In this document: positions 1 to 8,902 of the stretch, one piece after another | How positions within the stretch are numbered: the stretch's first letter is position 1 | Layout of the letters: the number at the start of each line of letters is the position of its first letter | From: Aliarcobacter lanthieri | Lineage (GTDB): Bacteria; Campylobacterota; Campylobacteria; Campylobacterales; Arcobacteraceae | Direction: 5' to 3' | Assembly (NCBI RefSeq): GCF_013201625.1 | Contig: NZ_CP053839.1 | Location: forward strand, 1,488,001 to 1,552,000 | Length of the DNA: 64,000 nt | The notes under the pieces: model-generated | What the model was told of the DNA's origin: nothing | Database searches by the model: none | Seen by the model: the letters and a program-made list of their open reading frames with translations, nothing else | Made by a program: the position numbers and the translations under genes

Positions 1-338
1 CGTTGTTGTAAATAACCAGTTAAGTTCTTATTCCAAGCAGCTTTTAAACTTTTTGCCACTTTTGCATAACCAAATCCTGGTAAATCTACAAATCTTGCAA
101 ATAAATATGGATTTTCTTCATTTGTTGTTTTAAATTTGATATCAAAATAGTTTATTAGCTGTGTTTTTCCAGGTGTTGAAGATGATTTTGCTAAACCTTT
201 TTTATTTGTTAAAGAGTTTAATAAAGAAGATTTACCAACATTTGAACGACCTAAAAATGCAACTTCTGCAATATTTGGTGCAGGAGAATCAACTATACTT
301 TGAGCTGATTGTAAAAAAGTAGCATCAATTAAATTCAT
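1..338 (-). CDS. engB: Ribosome biogenesis GTP-binding protein EngB/YsxC (C-terminal part outside window)
   Basis: The reading frame starts at an ATG (336-338) and runs off the left edge, so only about 112 N-terminal codons are visible. The G1/Walker A loop GRSNVGKSS lies at residues 30-38, a switch-like TPGKTQLINYF follows near residue 55, and the G3 motif DLPGFGYAK lies near residue 85. This layout is typical of the TrmE-Era-EngA-EngB GTPases and specifically of EngB, which assists assembly of the large ribosomal subunit. The start is 1 base from the lptA stop codon, so it is probably translationally coupled at the end of the LPS-export gene run. Confidence 0.92.
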   Translation of the reverse strand, partial: MNLIDATFLQSAQSIVDSPAPNIAEVAFLGRSNVGKSSLLNSLTNKKGLAKSSSTPGKTQLINYFDIKFKTTNEENPYLFARFVDLPGFGYAKVAKSLKAAWNKNLTGYLQQ

Positions 339-339
339 A

Positions 340-825
340 CTAATTTTTATCTCCTCTTTCAACATTTATTATAAACTTTACTGGTTTATTTTCACTTCCT
401 TTAACTTTTGCTTCACCTGTCAATTGATTTATATATATATTATCTCCATAAACTTTTCTATCATCATTTTTTTCATGTACAAAACCATTCCCAAGAATAG
501 TATATTCTTCTTTTTTAGGATTATAAACTATTTTATCACCTTTTCCAACATAATGTTTATCTTTTGAAATTACTTCAAAATCTGCATTTCCAGTAGCTTC
601 ATATTTTGTAGCAACTTTATTTTTTGAGTTTTTATCATTTTCAAAATATACATCTACTTTATCTGCATTTAATTTATCTTCACCCATTCTTACTTTTACA
701 TTACCTGTAAAAGTAGATATACCTTTATTATCATCCGCTTTAAAATCAAGTGCATCTATTACTAAAGTTTCGCTTTGTGAAAATAAAAGTGTAGAACACA
801 CTATTAATCCAGCCAAAATTCTCAT
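340..825 (-). CDS. lptA: LPS export protein LptA (OstA-like, periplasmic)
   Basis: A 161-residue protein with an N-terminal signal peptide (about residues 1-18, ending near FSQS) followed by an OstA-like beta-jellyroll region. Segments such as DALDFKADDNKG and TGNVKVRMGEDKLNADKV fit the repeated LptA/OstA pattern in which strands bridge the periplasm and carry lipopolysaccharide from the inner to the outer membrane. It lies 10 bases downstream of lptC and just upstream of engB. The neighbours lptC and kdsC support an LPS synthesis and transport role. The family call rests on pattern and context. Confidence 0.85.
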   Translation of the reverse strand: MRILAGLIVCSTLLFSQSETLVIDALDFKADDNKGISTFTGNVKVRMGEDKLNADKVDVYFENDKNSKNKVATKYEATGNADFEVISKDKHYVGKGDKIVYNPKKEEYTILGNGFVHEKNDDRKVYGDNIYINQLTGEAKVKGSENKPVKFIINVERGDKN

Positions 826-835
826 TTTTTACCTC

Positions 836-1363
836 TTATTTTTTCATATCAATCTCAAAATGTGTATTTTTTGAGTTTATAATATCTTTGTCTATATTAA
901 AGTATAAATTTTCACCATTATATTTATGTGTATAATACTCTGCTTTAAATGGTTTATTATTTTTTGCAATTTTATTTAAATCATCATAAATCAAATGTTG
1001 TGTATATATTTTAACAAAATCATCTCTTAAATATTCGACATCGTCTTTTAAAGTATAAATTGCACCTTTTTTTACTATAAAATTTGCTTTAATACTTTCA
1101 CTTTTAAAATCTCTTTTTTCATTACTATTATTTATAGTAATATCTCCAAAATACATTTCATCTCTATTTTCATATCTAATTGCTTGCTCTGCAATAATTA
1201 TTCTAGTTAATCCATTTTTATCAAAACTATACATATTTGGTTTTTCAAATATAAATAATGCTATATCTTCATTTTTTATATCTTTCTTTGTTTCTTTTAT
1301 AGGAGTAAAATAAAAGAATATTGATATAATAAATATAATCCCTACAAAGATTTTTAAACCCAT
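836..1363 (-). CDS. lptC: LPS export ABC transporter periplasmic protein LptC
   Basis: A 175-residue protein with one N-terminal membrane anchor (about residues 4-20) and a periplasmic beta-rich domain. The pattern of short strands (for example EQAIRYENRDEMYFGDITI) resembles LptC/YrbK, which links the LptBFG transporter to LptA. Its start overlaps the 3' end of kdsC by 10 bases and it is followed 10 bases later by lptA, the usual kdsC-lptC-lptA order. Sequence conservation in LptC is weak, so gene order carries much of the weight. Confidence 0.8.
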   Translation of the reverse strand: MGLKIFVGIIFIISIFFYFTPIKETKKDIKNEDIALFIFEKPNMYSFDKNGLTRIIIAEQAIRYENRDEMYFGDITINNSNEKRDFKSESIKANFIVKKGAIYTLKDDVEYLRDDFVKIYTQHLIYDDLNKIAKNNKPFKAEYYTHKYNGENLYFNIDKDIINSKNTHFEIDMKK

Positions 1364-1851
1364 GCGTTTAAAAACTCCTTTTCCATACCATCTTTTTTTA
1401 TTATATATTCAATCATCTCTCTTGCAGCACCTTCACCACCTCTTTTTTTGCAAACTACATTAACAAAATCTTTTAAATATTGTGTCCCATTTGCTGGGGT
1501 AAAAGACAATCCTACATTTTTAAGCATTTTATAATCATTCAAATCATCGCCAATAGCAGCAACTTGAGATAAAGTTAAACTCTCTTTTTTTAAAATTTCT
1601 TCTAATACTTCAAGTTTATTTTTTACGCCTTGATAAATATGAGAAACATTTAATTCCTTTGCTCTTTTTTCTGTAATAGATGAATTTCTTCCAGTAATAA
1701 TTGCTACTTTTTTCCCTAAATTCCTAGTCCAAACAGCTATTGCTAATCCATCACTGACATCAAAAGATTTAAATTCATCTCCATTTGAGCTATAAGTTAT
1801 TTGTCCATTTGTTAATGTACCATCAACATCAAAAACAATTAACTCAATCAT
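1354..1851 (-). CDS. kdsC: 3-deoxy-D-manno-octulosonate 8-phosphate phosphatase KdsC
   Basis: A 165-residue C0-type HAD phosphatase. Motif I is FDVDGTLTNG with the nucleophile Asp8 and acid/base Asp10, motif II is in IITGRNS, and motif III/IV is GDDLNDYKML. The short length without a cap domain is typical of KdsC, which hydrolyses KDO-8-phosphate to KDO for the LPS inner core. The start codon overlaps the hisB stop in an ATGA arrangement and the end overlaps lptC by 10 bases, indicating tight coupling in one operon. Confidence 0.92.
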   Translation of the reverse strand: MIELIVFDVDGTLTNGQITYSSNGDEFKSFDVSDGLAIAVWTRNLGKKVAIITGRNSSITEKRAKELNVSHIYQGVKNKLEVLEEILKKESLTLSQVAAIGDDLNDYKMLKNVGLSFTPANGTQYLKDFVNVVCKKRGGEGAAREMIEYIIKKDGMEKEFLNAWV

Positions 1852-2420
1852 AAAACACCTTTTGTACTTGGGATTCCAAGTTTTTCATTTTTCACTAATG
1901 CTCTTCTTAAAGCAACAGCAAAAGCTTTAAATGTAGCCTCAATAATATGGTGTTTATTTCTACCTCTATCTTGAATTAAGTGCAAAGTTATTCCAGCATT
2001 TGAGCTTAAAGCATGAAAAAATTCCTCAACTAATTCAACATCAAAAAGACCTACTTTTTCAGTTACATCTATTTCATAAACTAAAAATGGTCTATTAGAT
2101 AAATCTAAAGCACATGAAACAGCAGCTTCATCCATTACAACAGTTGCATTACCATATCTTTCAACTGCTTTAATAGGAAATATTGCTTTTTTCAAAGCTT
2201 GTCCTAATACTATTCCACAGTCCTCAACTGTATGGTGAAAATCTATATGCAAATCACCTTTACACTCTAAATTTATATCAATACTACTATGTTTACTTAA
2301 AGCTTCAAGCATATGATCAAAAAAACCAACACCTGTATTTATAGAAAATTGTCCACTACCTTCTAAATTCAATTTACATTTAATATCTGTCTCTTTTGTA
2401 ACTCTATTTATTTCTATCAT
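1848..2420 (-). CDS. hisB: Imidazoleglycerol-phosphate dehydratase HisB
   Basis: A 190-residue monofunctional HisB, which converts imidazole-glycerol-3-phosphate to imidazole-acetol phosphate in histidine synthesis. The metal-binding signatures are all present: FFDHMLEALSKHS, DFHHTVEDCGI and a C-terminal RNKHHIIEATFKA. The length matches the stand-alone dehydratase, with no histidinol phosphatase fused. It sits between rlpA and kdsC with a 4-base overlap to kdsC. No other his biosynthesis gene is in the window, so histidine genes appear scattered in this genome. Confidence 0.96.
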   Translation of the reverse strand: MIEINRVTKETDIKCKLNLEGSGQFSINTGVGFFDHMLEALSKHSSIDINLECKGDLHIDFHHTVEDCGIVLGQALKKAIFPIKAVERYGNATVVMDEAAVSCALDLSNRPFLVYEIDVTEKVGLFDVELVEEFFHALSSNAGITLHLIQDRGRNKHHIIEATFKAFAVALRRALVKNEKLGIPSTKGVL

Positions 2421-2428
2421 TTTAAATC

Positions 2429-3325
2429 CTAATTTTGTACTACTATTGAACTTGTTAAATTATTTCTTTCTTTAAATTTTTGTCCATCATCATAAGATGA
2501 AAATCCTCTAATATAAACTCTATATATTCCACCTGTTTCACTATATTCAACTTTTTTCGAAGGGAACTTTGACTTGTATTCATCAACTGTTTTTATTGCA
2601 CCTGCTTGTAAACTAAACGCTCCAACTTGAATACTAAATTTTCCTTTTCCAACAACTGGCTTAGTAGAATTTGATGTTTGGATTGGTGCTCCAATATTTG
2701 TATTAACATTTGTTGTGACAATAACATCTTCAACTACATCTATTGTTTCTACTGCTGGTTTTTTTTCAATAGTTCCAACAGATGGAGCATTTTTATCATC
2801 TATTAGTCCATTATATCCTAAAACTGTTACTTTAACTTTAGCAGTTCCTTTTCTAACCATATCAATTTCATGAGCTGCTTTATTTGATAAATCTATAATT
2901 CTTCCTACAACAAAAGGACCTCTATCATTGATTCTTACGACAGTTGTTCTTCCATTATCTAAATTATCAACTTTAACAACAGTATTCATAGGTAAAGTTT
3001 TATGTGCAGCTGTCATTGCATACATATTATAAATTTCGCCATTTGAAGTCTTCTTTGAATGAAAATCTGGACCATACCAAGATGCAATACCATCAAAAGT
3101 ATCTCCAACATTTGCAACAAAAGGATAATATCTTACTCCAAATACTTCATAAGGTCTCATCGTTGCTCTATGCATAGCTTCTGAATTATTAATATTTGTA
3201 TTTCCTGTATTTTTATGAAATGAGCTATAATCATAAGAAGTTTGTCTTGTTGAACAACCTGTAAATAAGAAACCAAATACAAGAATTAAATATATAAAAT
3301 ATCTTTTTTTATTTATAAATCTCAA
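2429..3325 (-). CDS. rlpA: Septal ring lytic transglycosylase RlpA-like lipoprotein with SPOR domain
   Basis: A 298-residue envelope protein. The N-terminus is a lipoprotein signal with lipobox LFTGC (Cys24). A double-psi beta-barrel RlpA domain spans about residues 78-165 (ASWYGPDFHSKKTSNGE, then RINDRGPF). A C-terminal SPOR domain from about residue 225 (FSIQVGAFSLQAGA) binds denuded septal peptidoglycan. RlpA proteins cleave naked glycan strands at division sites or act structurally. The start overlaps the upstream mltD-like gene by 17 bases, placing two glycan-acting enzymes in one transcription unit. Confidence 0.92.
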   Translation of the reverse strand: MRFINKKRYFIYLILVFGFLFTGCSTRQTSYDYSSFHKNTGNTNINNSEAMHRATMRPYEVFGVRYYPFVANVGDTFDGIASWYGPDFHSKKTSNGEIYNMYAMTAAHKTLPMNTVVKVDNLDNGRTTVVRINDRGPFVVGRIIDLSNKAAHEIDMVRKGTAKVKVTVLGYNGLIDDKNAPSVGTIEKKPAVETIDVVEDVIVTTNVNTNIGAPIQTSNSTKPVVGKGKFSIQVGAFSLQAGAIKTVDEYKSKFPSKKVEYSETGGIYRVYIRGFSSYDDGQKFKERNNLTSSIVVQN

Positions 3326-4544
3326 TTTTTTCTCCTATTTTTAACATATTTGTCTGTTTTTTATTATCACTTTTTATCTTTTTAATACTTACTTTATATT
3401 TTTTAGATATCCCTTCTAAAGTATCACCTTGTTTAACTATATGTATAGTTTTATTTGATTTTACTAAATTATTTGTATTATTTTCTTTTTTAGGTATATT
3501 TGTGTTTTCAACAGTTAATCCACCTTTAATAGTTGCTATTCTAGAATCAAATAACTCAACTTTAGTATGAGGGATATATAAACTATAGCTATTTTTATCT
3601 GTAGGAATAATCTCTTTTAAAAGATGTTTATTTAAACCTTTTAACTCATTATAATCCATAGACAATGCATCTGCAATAGTTTTTAATCTTAAACCTTTTG
3701 CAGCAGTTACTTTTTCAAGATTATATCTTGAATTTCTATCTAGATTTTTAAACTTATCATTATTTGCTAATATTGAAAAAGATACAAGCATATTAATATA
3801 ATTTATACTAGTTTTTGGAAGATAATCTCTTGAATTATTATATTTTAACAAATATGTATAATCAAATTCTCCATTTTTTTTACCTAAATCTTTATAGATA
3901 GTATAAAGGTTATCTATTCCTTTTTTACTTTTTCTATAATCATTTATATAAATGTTATATAATTTGATAACTTTATCATGATACATATTAGGATTTTTTT
4001 CTAAATAATTATCCAAAGATGCACGTGCTAATCCATGTATAATTCTTCCTTCGCCAGCATTATATGCTAAAACTGATAGGTACCATTCTCCAAATTTCTT
4101 ATAATATTTTTTTAAATAAGAAGTTGCTGCTTGAGTAGATTTTATTAAATCCAATCTTTCATCTACAAATTCATTTCTCTTTAATTTTAAAGTATTTGCA
4201 GTAAGAGGCATTATTTGCCAAAGTCCTGAAGGTCCTTTTTTACTTATTTGATTAACATAACTTGATTCTATAAGTGGTAGAAAAAATAAATTACTAGGTA
4301 ACTTTTCATTTTCTAACTCTTCTCTTACTATTTTTGCATTCAATAAAGATTTCTTAATTAAATTATCATAATATTTAATCTTTTTTTGTGTTGATAAATC
4401 TTTATATTTTGAAAGAAAAGAAGAAGAAGTAAGTAATTCTTTTGGAACTCCAAGTTCATCTAAAACTTTATAATCTTCATTAGTAAAAAAGTTTGCATAA
4501 ACTGAAGTACTTAAGAGTAGTATTATTAAGACTAGTTTTTTCAA
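3309..4544 (-). CDS. mltD: Membrane-bound lytic murein transglycosylase D-like (SLT plus LysM)
   Basis: A 411-residue secreted protein with a signal peptide (residues 1-17, ending SVYA). The SLT/goose-lysozyme-like domain is at about residues 85-200, with catalytic Glu93 in FLPLIESSYV, followed by GPSGLWQIMP and LAYNAGEGRI, as in MltD. One LysM peptidoglycan-binding repeat lies at the C-terminus (about 366-410, HIVKQGDTLEGISKKYKVS). There is no clear lipobox cysteine, so it may be a soluble periplasmic form. It is coupled to rlpA by overlap. Confidence 0.9.
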   Translation of the reverse strand: MKKLVLIILLLSTSVYANFFTNEDYKVLDELGVPKELLTSSSFLSKYKDLSTQKKIKYYDNLIKKSLLNAKIVREELENEKLPSNLFFLPLIESSYVNQISKKGPSGLWQIMPLTANTLKLKRNEFVDERLDLIKSTQAATSYLKKYYKKFGEWYLSVLAYNAGEGRIIHGLARASLDNYLEKNPNMYHDKVIKLYNIYINDYRKSKKGIDNLYTIYKDLGKKNGEFDYTYLLKYNNSRDYLPKTSINYINMLVSFSILANNDKFKNLDRNSRYNLEKVTAAKGLRLKTIADALSMDYNELKGLNKHLLKEIIPTDKNSYSLYIPHTKVELFDSRIATIKGGLTVENTNIPKKENNTNNLVKSNKTIHIVKQGDTLEGISKKYKVSIKKIKSDNKKQTNMLKIGEKIEIYK

Positions 4545-4580
4545 AAGTACCTCTCTTTATTTTGAATATCTAGATTATAT

Positions 4581-5369
4581 CTAAGAAATATTAGAAAATT
4601 CTTTAAATAAATTTTTAGCATTTTTTGTTGTAATATCTTCTATTTCAACCTTACTTAAATCTAAAAGTTCAGACATTTTGTCTGCTACAAAGACTGTATA
4701 ATATGGTTCATTTCTAATACCACGATATGGATGTGGAGTTAAATATGGAGCATCTGTTTCTATTAAAAGTTTATTTTGTGGAATTTTTGGTAAAATTTCA
4801 ACTAATTTTTTTGCATTTTTAAATGTTAAAACTCCACCTATACCGAAATAAAAATTATGTTCTGCCAACATGAGTAAATGTTCACTTGCGTTATAACAAT
4901 GTAAAACTCCACCTACTTTTCTTGCTTCGTAATCTATCAATATTTGTCTAGAATCATTTGAAGCTTCACGTATATGAATAATTAGAGGTTTGTTATGTTT
5001 TATTGCAAATTTAACTTGAGCAATAAAAACCTCTTTTTGTCTTTTTACATTTTCTATTTTTTCAACTTCATCTTCAGGTAGTCGATAATAATCTAACCCA
5101 CACTCACCAATAGCAATACATTTTGGATGAGTTACATATTTTTCCATAATATTTTCATCAAACCCATCTATATCATATGGATGTACTCCCACAGCAAAAT
5201 ATACTTCATTATATTTTTCTGACAATTCTATTGCTCTTGGTAAATCTTTTAAATCAGCACCTGGTATTAAAAAAGCTTTTATACCATTTTCTAGTGCTTT
5301 TTTGATAACTTCATCAATATCTTCATAATATTGAGAGTTATCTAAATGGCAGTGTGTATCAATAATAAT
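4581..5369 (-). CDS. tatD: TatD family metal-dependent hydrolase/DNase, apparent ATT start
   Basis: The obvious ATG at 5223-5225 cannot be the true start because the metal-binding motif DTHCHLD is encoded upstream of it. The frame stays open to the stop of the preceding gene (5379-5381). The only positions fitting the family start are three ATT codons at 5361-5369, where relatives read M-I-I-D-T-H-C-H-L-D. An AAGGA Shine-Dalgarno (5376-5380) lies 6 bases before the first ATT. The resulting 262 residues match TatD length. Other motifs are GVHPYD, GECGLDYYR, PLIIHIREA and ETDAPYL. TatD enzymes are metal-dependent 3'-5' exonucleases or deacylases. The protein call is firm; the exact start is inferred. 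Confidence 0.9.
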   Translation of the reverse strand: MIIDTHCHLDNSQYYEDIDEVIKKALENGIKAFLIPGADLKDLPRAIELSEKYNEVYFAVGVHPYDIDGFDENIMEKYVTHPKCIAIGECGLDYYRLPEDEVEKIENVKRQKEVFIAQVKFAIKHNKPLIIHIREASNDSRQILIDYEARKVGGVLHCYNASEHLLMLAEHNFYFGIGGVLTFKNAKKLVEILPKIPQNKLLIETDAPYLTPHPYRGIRNEPYYTVFVADKMSELLDLSKVEIEDITTKNAKNLFKEFSNIS

Positions 5370-5378
5370 GGAAAATCC

Positions 5379-5684
5379 TTATGATAAAAATCTTTTATTT
5401 AAAAGATTTATTAGATTATTTATTTGAGAAATATCAGCACTTTTTATCCAAGCATCTATTCCAAAATTTTTAAAGGCATCATAATCACCTTCGTCTTCAA
5501 TTATTGCAATACTTACAAATTTATCTTTACAAACACTATGTTTATTTTCTTCATACTCAAATATTGATTCTATGTCTAAAATAGCAATATCTGCTTTATC
5601 TTCACTTTTTGAGTGAAAAGACTCAACGTGAAATTCTGGATTAAAAATTGTATCATCAACTTGACAAAAAGTTATTACTTTCAT
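5379..5684 (-). CDS. Small hypothetical protein, receiver-like fold
   Basis: A 101-residue soluble protein of unknown function. Segments DIAILDIES and the C-terminal GIDAWIKSADISQINNLINLL resemble the phospho-acceptor strand and the last strand/helix of a two-component receiver domain, but the length is short and no conserved D-D-T/S-K set is evident. Its stop overlaps the Shine-Dalgarno of tatD, which begins 9 bases later in the same frame. It lies between hslU and tatD in the same transcription run. The receiver resemblance is my pattern reading and not a firm homology. Confidence 0.75.
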   Translation of the reverse strand: MKVITFCQVDDTIFNPEFHVESFHSKSEDKADIAILDIESIFEYEENKHSVCKDKFVSIAIIEDEGDYDAFKNFGIDAWIKSADISQINNLINLLNKRFLS

Positions 5685-5736
5685 ATATTCCCCTCTTTTT
5701 TAATTAAAACACACATTTTAGCAAAATATTATTAAT

Positions 5737-7065
5737 CTACAATATGTATCTAGTAATATCAACATTATCCACAATTTTTTCTAATTTTTGTGAAACCAAA
5801 TTTTCATCAACAATAACTTTTGTTCCTTTTTTCTCATCAGCATCAAAAGATATATCTTCTATAACTTTTTCAATAACAGTATGAAGTCTTCTTGCACCTA
5901 TATCTTCAGTTTTTTCATTAGCTAAAACTGAATATTTTGCAAAGGCTCTTATTGCTTTGTCATCAAACTCTAATTCTACACCTTCAACATCTAAAAGTGC
6001 TCTATACTGTCTTAAAAGCGAATTTTTAGTATTTGTTAAAATTTTATAAAGTGCTTCTTCATCTAAAGATTCTAACTCTACTCTCAAAGGAAATCTTCCT
6101 TGAAGCTCTGGAATTAAATCACTAGGTTTTGATACATGAAAAGCTCCCGCAGCTATAAACAATATATGATCAGTTTTTACTTGTCCAAATTTTGTTTGAA
6201 CACTACTTCCTTCAACTATTGGAAGTAAATCTCTTTGAACTCCCTCTTTTGATGGATCTGAACCATTATTTTTCTTGCTTGTTGCTATTTTATCTATCTC
6301 ATCAATAAATATAATACCACCATTTTCAGCTCTTTTTATAGCTTCAATTTTTATAGCTTCTGTATCAAGCAATCCATCACTAGCAACATCTCTTAATAAA
6401 ATTTTTGCATCTTTTATAGTAACTTCTTTTTTGATTTTATCTTTATTTAGACTTCCAAGCATTTTATTTAGGCTTTCTTGCATAGAACTCATATCAAAAG
6501 GTAAACTTGAATCAATTATCTCAACATGAGTTTTTTTTGGAACTTCAATCTCAATTTTTTTATCGTCTAAATCTCCACTTAATAATTTTTTTTCCATTAG
6601 ATTATAAGTTTTTATAAATGCTTCTTTTGCACTATCACTTGCTGCTTCAGGTAATGGAGGAACTAATTTCTCAACTATTTTTTTAGTAACTTCTTCATCT
6701 ATTTTATCTTTTATTTTTTCTTCAAATTCTTTAGTTACAAGAGAGATTGATTCATAAAGTAAATCTCTAACCATAGATTCAACATCACGTCCTACAAAAC
6801 CAACTTCTGTATATTTACTAGCTTCAACTTTTACAAATGGTAATCCCATCATTTTTGCTAATCTTCTAGCAATCTCTGTTTTACCAACTCCTGTACTTCC
6901 AATCATAAGAATATTTTTTGGCATAATTTCTTCTTGAAGTTTTGGTTCAACTTGCATTCTTCTATATCTATTTCTCAAAGCCAATGCAATAGTTTTTTTA
7001 GCATCTCGTTGCCCAATGATGTAATCATCTAAATAAGCAACAATTTGCTTTGGTGTCATATCCAT
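5737..7065 (-). CDS. hslU: ATP-dependent protease ATPase subunit HslU (ClpY)
   Basis: A 442-residue AAA+ unfoldase that feeds proteins into the HslV peptidase ring. The N-terminus TPKQIVAYLDDYIIGQ is the family signature. Walker A is GSTGVGKTE, Walker B is IIFIDEIDK, and sensor/arginine-finger regions follow (PELQGRFPLRVEL). The C-terminal ITRYIL matches the HslU tail that inserts into HslV. It lies 7 bases downstream of hslV, the usual order, so the two are almost certainly co-expressed. Confidence 0.97.
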   Translation of the reverse strand: MDMTPKQIVAYLDDYIIGQRDAKKTIALALRNRYRRMQVEPKLQEEIMPKNILMIGSTGVGKTEIARRLAKMMGLPFVKVEASKYTEVGFVGRDVESMVRDLLYESISLVTKEFEEKIKDKIDEEVTKKIVEKLVPPLPEAASDSAKEAFIKTYNLMEKKLLSGDLDDKKIEIEVPKKTHVEIIDSSLPFDMSSMQESLNKMLGSLNKDKIKKEVTIKDAKILLRDVASDGLLDTEAIKIEAIKRAENGGIIFIDEIDKIATSKKNNGSDPSKEGVQRDLLPIVEGSSVQTKFGQVKTDHILFIAAGAFHVSKPSDLIPELQGRFPLRVELESLDEEALYKILTNTKNSLLRQYRALLDVEGVELEFDDKAIRAFAKYSVLANEKTEDIGARRLHTVIEKVIEDISFDADEKKGTKVIVDENLVSQKLEKIVDNVDITRYIL

Positions 7066-7072
7066 AATATTT

Positions 7073-7609
7073 TTAATCCTCTAACTTTAATATTTTTATA
7101 TTTTGATTTGTATATATACAAAGTTCTCCAGCTATCATTAAACTTTCTCTTACTAAATCTTCTTCATCTAAATTTGAATGTTTAGCCAAAGCTCTTGCTG
7201 CACTAATAGCAAAGTTTCCACCACTTCCAATAGATGCTATTTCTCCATCTTCAGGCTCAACTACATCACCATTTCCACTTAAAATAAATATTCTCTCTTT
7301 ATTTAAAACTATCATCATAGCTTCTAATCTTCTTAAAACTTTATCTTTTCTCCACTCTTTTGAAAAAGCAATAACAGATTTTAATAAATCACCTTTTGAA
7401 GCTTCTAAATGAACTTCAAACATATCAAAAAGATTAAAAGCATCAGCTGTACTTCCTGCAAATCCAGCTAAAACTTTTCCTTGATAAAGTGTTCTTATCT
7501 TTGTAGCATTTCCTTTTAAAACAGAATTTCCAAAAGTAACCTGTCCATCTCCACCAATTACGGCTTTATTAGCCCCTTTATAAGCAAGTATAGTAGTTGC
7601 GTGAAACAT
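7073..7609 (-). CDS. hslV: ATP-dependent protease proteolytic subunit HslV (ClpQ)
   Basis: A 178-residue threonine peptidase of the HslUV complex. The N-terminus [12 protein letters not shown] implies removal of a short leader to expose the catalytic Thr of TTIL. The conserved GGDGQVTFG and the [11 protein letters not shown] region are present. It is 3 bases downstream of rplI and 7 bases upstream of hslU, so rplI-hslV-hslU forms a translationally linked unit. Confidence 0.96.
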   Translation of the reverse strand: MFHATTILAYKGANKAVIGGDGQVTFGNSVLKGNATKIRTLYQGKVLAGFAGSTADAFNLFDMFEVHLEASKGDLLKSVIAFSKEWRKDKVLRRLEAMMIVLNKERIFILSGNGDVVEPEDGEIASIGSGGNFAISAARALAKHSNLDEEDLVRESLMIAGELCIYTNQNIKILKLED

Positions 7610-7612
7610 TTT

Positions 7613-8059
7613 TTACTCAGCTATAATATCAATTTTTAAATTTGCAGTTATAGAGTGCCCCAATTTACAATTTACTTCAAAGATACCTAAATGTTTAATT
7701 TTATTATCAATACTAATATTTTTTTTATCAATCATAATCGAAAATTGTTTTTCTAATTCTTCACTTATTTCTTTATTTGTTACACTACCTATTAATTGAT
7801 TATTTGCTCCAACTTTATGTTTAATTGTAAGTTTTGTAGAATTTATTTTTTCTGCTAATTCTTTAGCATTTGCTATTTCTTCTTCTTCTTTTTGTGCTAA
7901 TCTTTTTTGTTCGGCTTTATGTCTATTTAAAACTTCTGTAGTTGCATGTAAAGCTAAACCTTTTCCTATTAAAAAATTTTTACCATAACCATCAGCTACT
8001 TCTTTTATTTCTCCAGCTTTTCCTAAACTTTTTACATCTTTTAATAATAATACCTTCAT
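7613..8059 (-). CDS. rplI: 50S ribosomal protein L9
   Basis: A 148-residue L9 with the hallmark N-terminal domain ([20 protein letters not shown], then [11 protein letters not shown]), a long connecting helix rich in charged residues, and a C-terminal rRNA-binding domain. It is the first gene of the minus-strand run leading through hslVU towards engB. A promoter probably lies in the 56-base gap before it, but I could not identify a convincing one. Confidence 0.97.
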   Translation of the reverse strand: MKVLLLKDVKSLGKAGEIKEVADGYGKNFLIGKGLALHATTEVLNRHKAEQKRLAQKEEEEIANAKELAEKINSTKLTIKHKVGANNQLIGSVTNKEISEELEKQFSIMIDKKNISIDNKIKHLGIFEVNCKLGHSITANLKIDIIAE

Positions 8060-8105
8060 AAAAACTCCATTTAATTTGATATTTGATTTTACAATATTTT
8101 TAATA

Positions 8106-8128
8106 AAAAGAGGATTTATACCTCTTTT
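8106..8128 (-). terminator. Rho-independent terminator of the recombinase-like gene
   Basis: On the minus strand AAAAGAGG, a 7-base loop, and CCTCTTTT form an 8-bp stem followed by TATT. It overlaps the last codons and stop of the gene at 8116-8751. This would separate that gene from rplI. Confidence 0.6.
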
Positions 8129-8751
8129 AAAGCCTTAACATGCTCTTTTATAGCTCTTTTTTTTACATAATTATTTAAACCAATATGATTATTGTATCCC
8201 AACAATTTAGCTATTTTTCTTACACTCAAACCAACTCCTAAAAGCTCTTCGATTTTATCTCTTTGTAAATCAAATTTTGATTTTTGAATGGTTCCTTTTG
8301 GTTTTCCTAAAGCTATTCCATCTTGTTTTTTAGCATTTAATGCCTCTTTTGTTCTAAGACTCATAAGCTCTTTTTCTAAATTTATAGTCATTGATATAAT
8401 ACTTAAAATCATCTGTGTAAGTTTATCATTATCATCAAAGAAATCTAAATTTTGTTCAACAACAACTATTCTAATTTTATTTGAAAGTAAAAATTTAACA
8501 ATTTCTAAAATTCTATCTATAGTTCTTCCAAAAACATTTAAATTTGAAACAATAATTGTAGAGTTCTTTTCACAATTTTCTAAAAAATGAACAATATTTT
8601 TTTCTTGAGAAGGTCGATTTATTTCGATTTCAATACTTTTATTAACAGTCAAGTTATTTTTTTTTATATAACTATCTATAAAATCTTTTTGATCTTTAGT
8701 ATATAATTCATTATTCTGATTTTTCCTAACATAGGTAAATATTTTAGACAT
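8116..8751 (-). CDS. Serine-recombinase-family protein lacking catalytic residues
   Basis: A 211-residue protein with the resolvase/invertase layout: N-terminal catalytic-like fold, linker [10 protein letters not shown], and a C-terminal helix-turn-helix ([16 protein letters not shown]). The catalytic signature is altered. The Y-x-R-x-S motif reads YVRKN (residues 7-11), so Asn replaces the nucleophilic Ser, and the usual L-D-R-L-G-R reads LNVFGR, losing the Asp and the first Arg. The long E-helix region ([24 protein letters not shown]) that normally dimerises and binds DNA is kept. It is therefore probably a DNA-binding protein without recombination activity. No inverted repeats or invertible segment were seen nearby. 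Confidence 0.85.
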   Translation of the reverse strand: MSKIFTYVRKNQNNELYTKDQKDFIDSYIKKNNLTVNKSIEIEINRPSQEKNIVHFLENCEKNSTIIVSNLNVFGRTIDRILEIVKFLLSNKIRIVVVEQNLDFFDDNDKLTQMILSIISMTINLEKELMSLRTKEALNAKKQDGIALGKPKGTIQKSKFDLQRDKIEELLGVGLSVRKIAKLLGYNNHIGLNNYVKKRAIKEHVKALKEV

Positions 8752-8902
8752 ATTTATCTCCTAATTTTGTAATAGTTTAAATAATTTAATTTATACAAAA
8801 TGTTATCTATTAATTGATTTATAAAAGCTTATACAGTAAGTTTTAAAATATACAAAATACAAAATAAAACTCAAAGCTTTTTTTTGGTAGTATAAATGTT
8901 TT

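Noticed and set aside
4581-5225. TatD starting at the internal ATG (214 residues)
   Set aside because: This would remove the essential DTHCHLD metal-binding motif and about 48 conserved residues.
6275-6529. 84-residue plus-strand frame inside hslU
   Set aside because: Shadow of hslU with no start context or homology.
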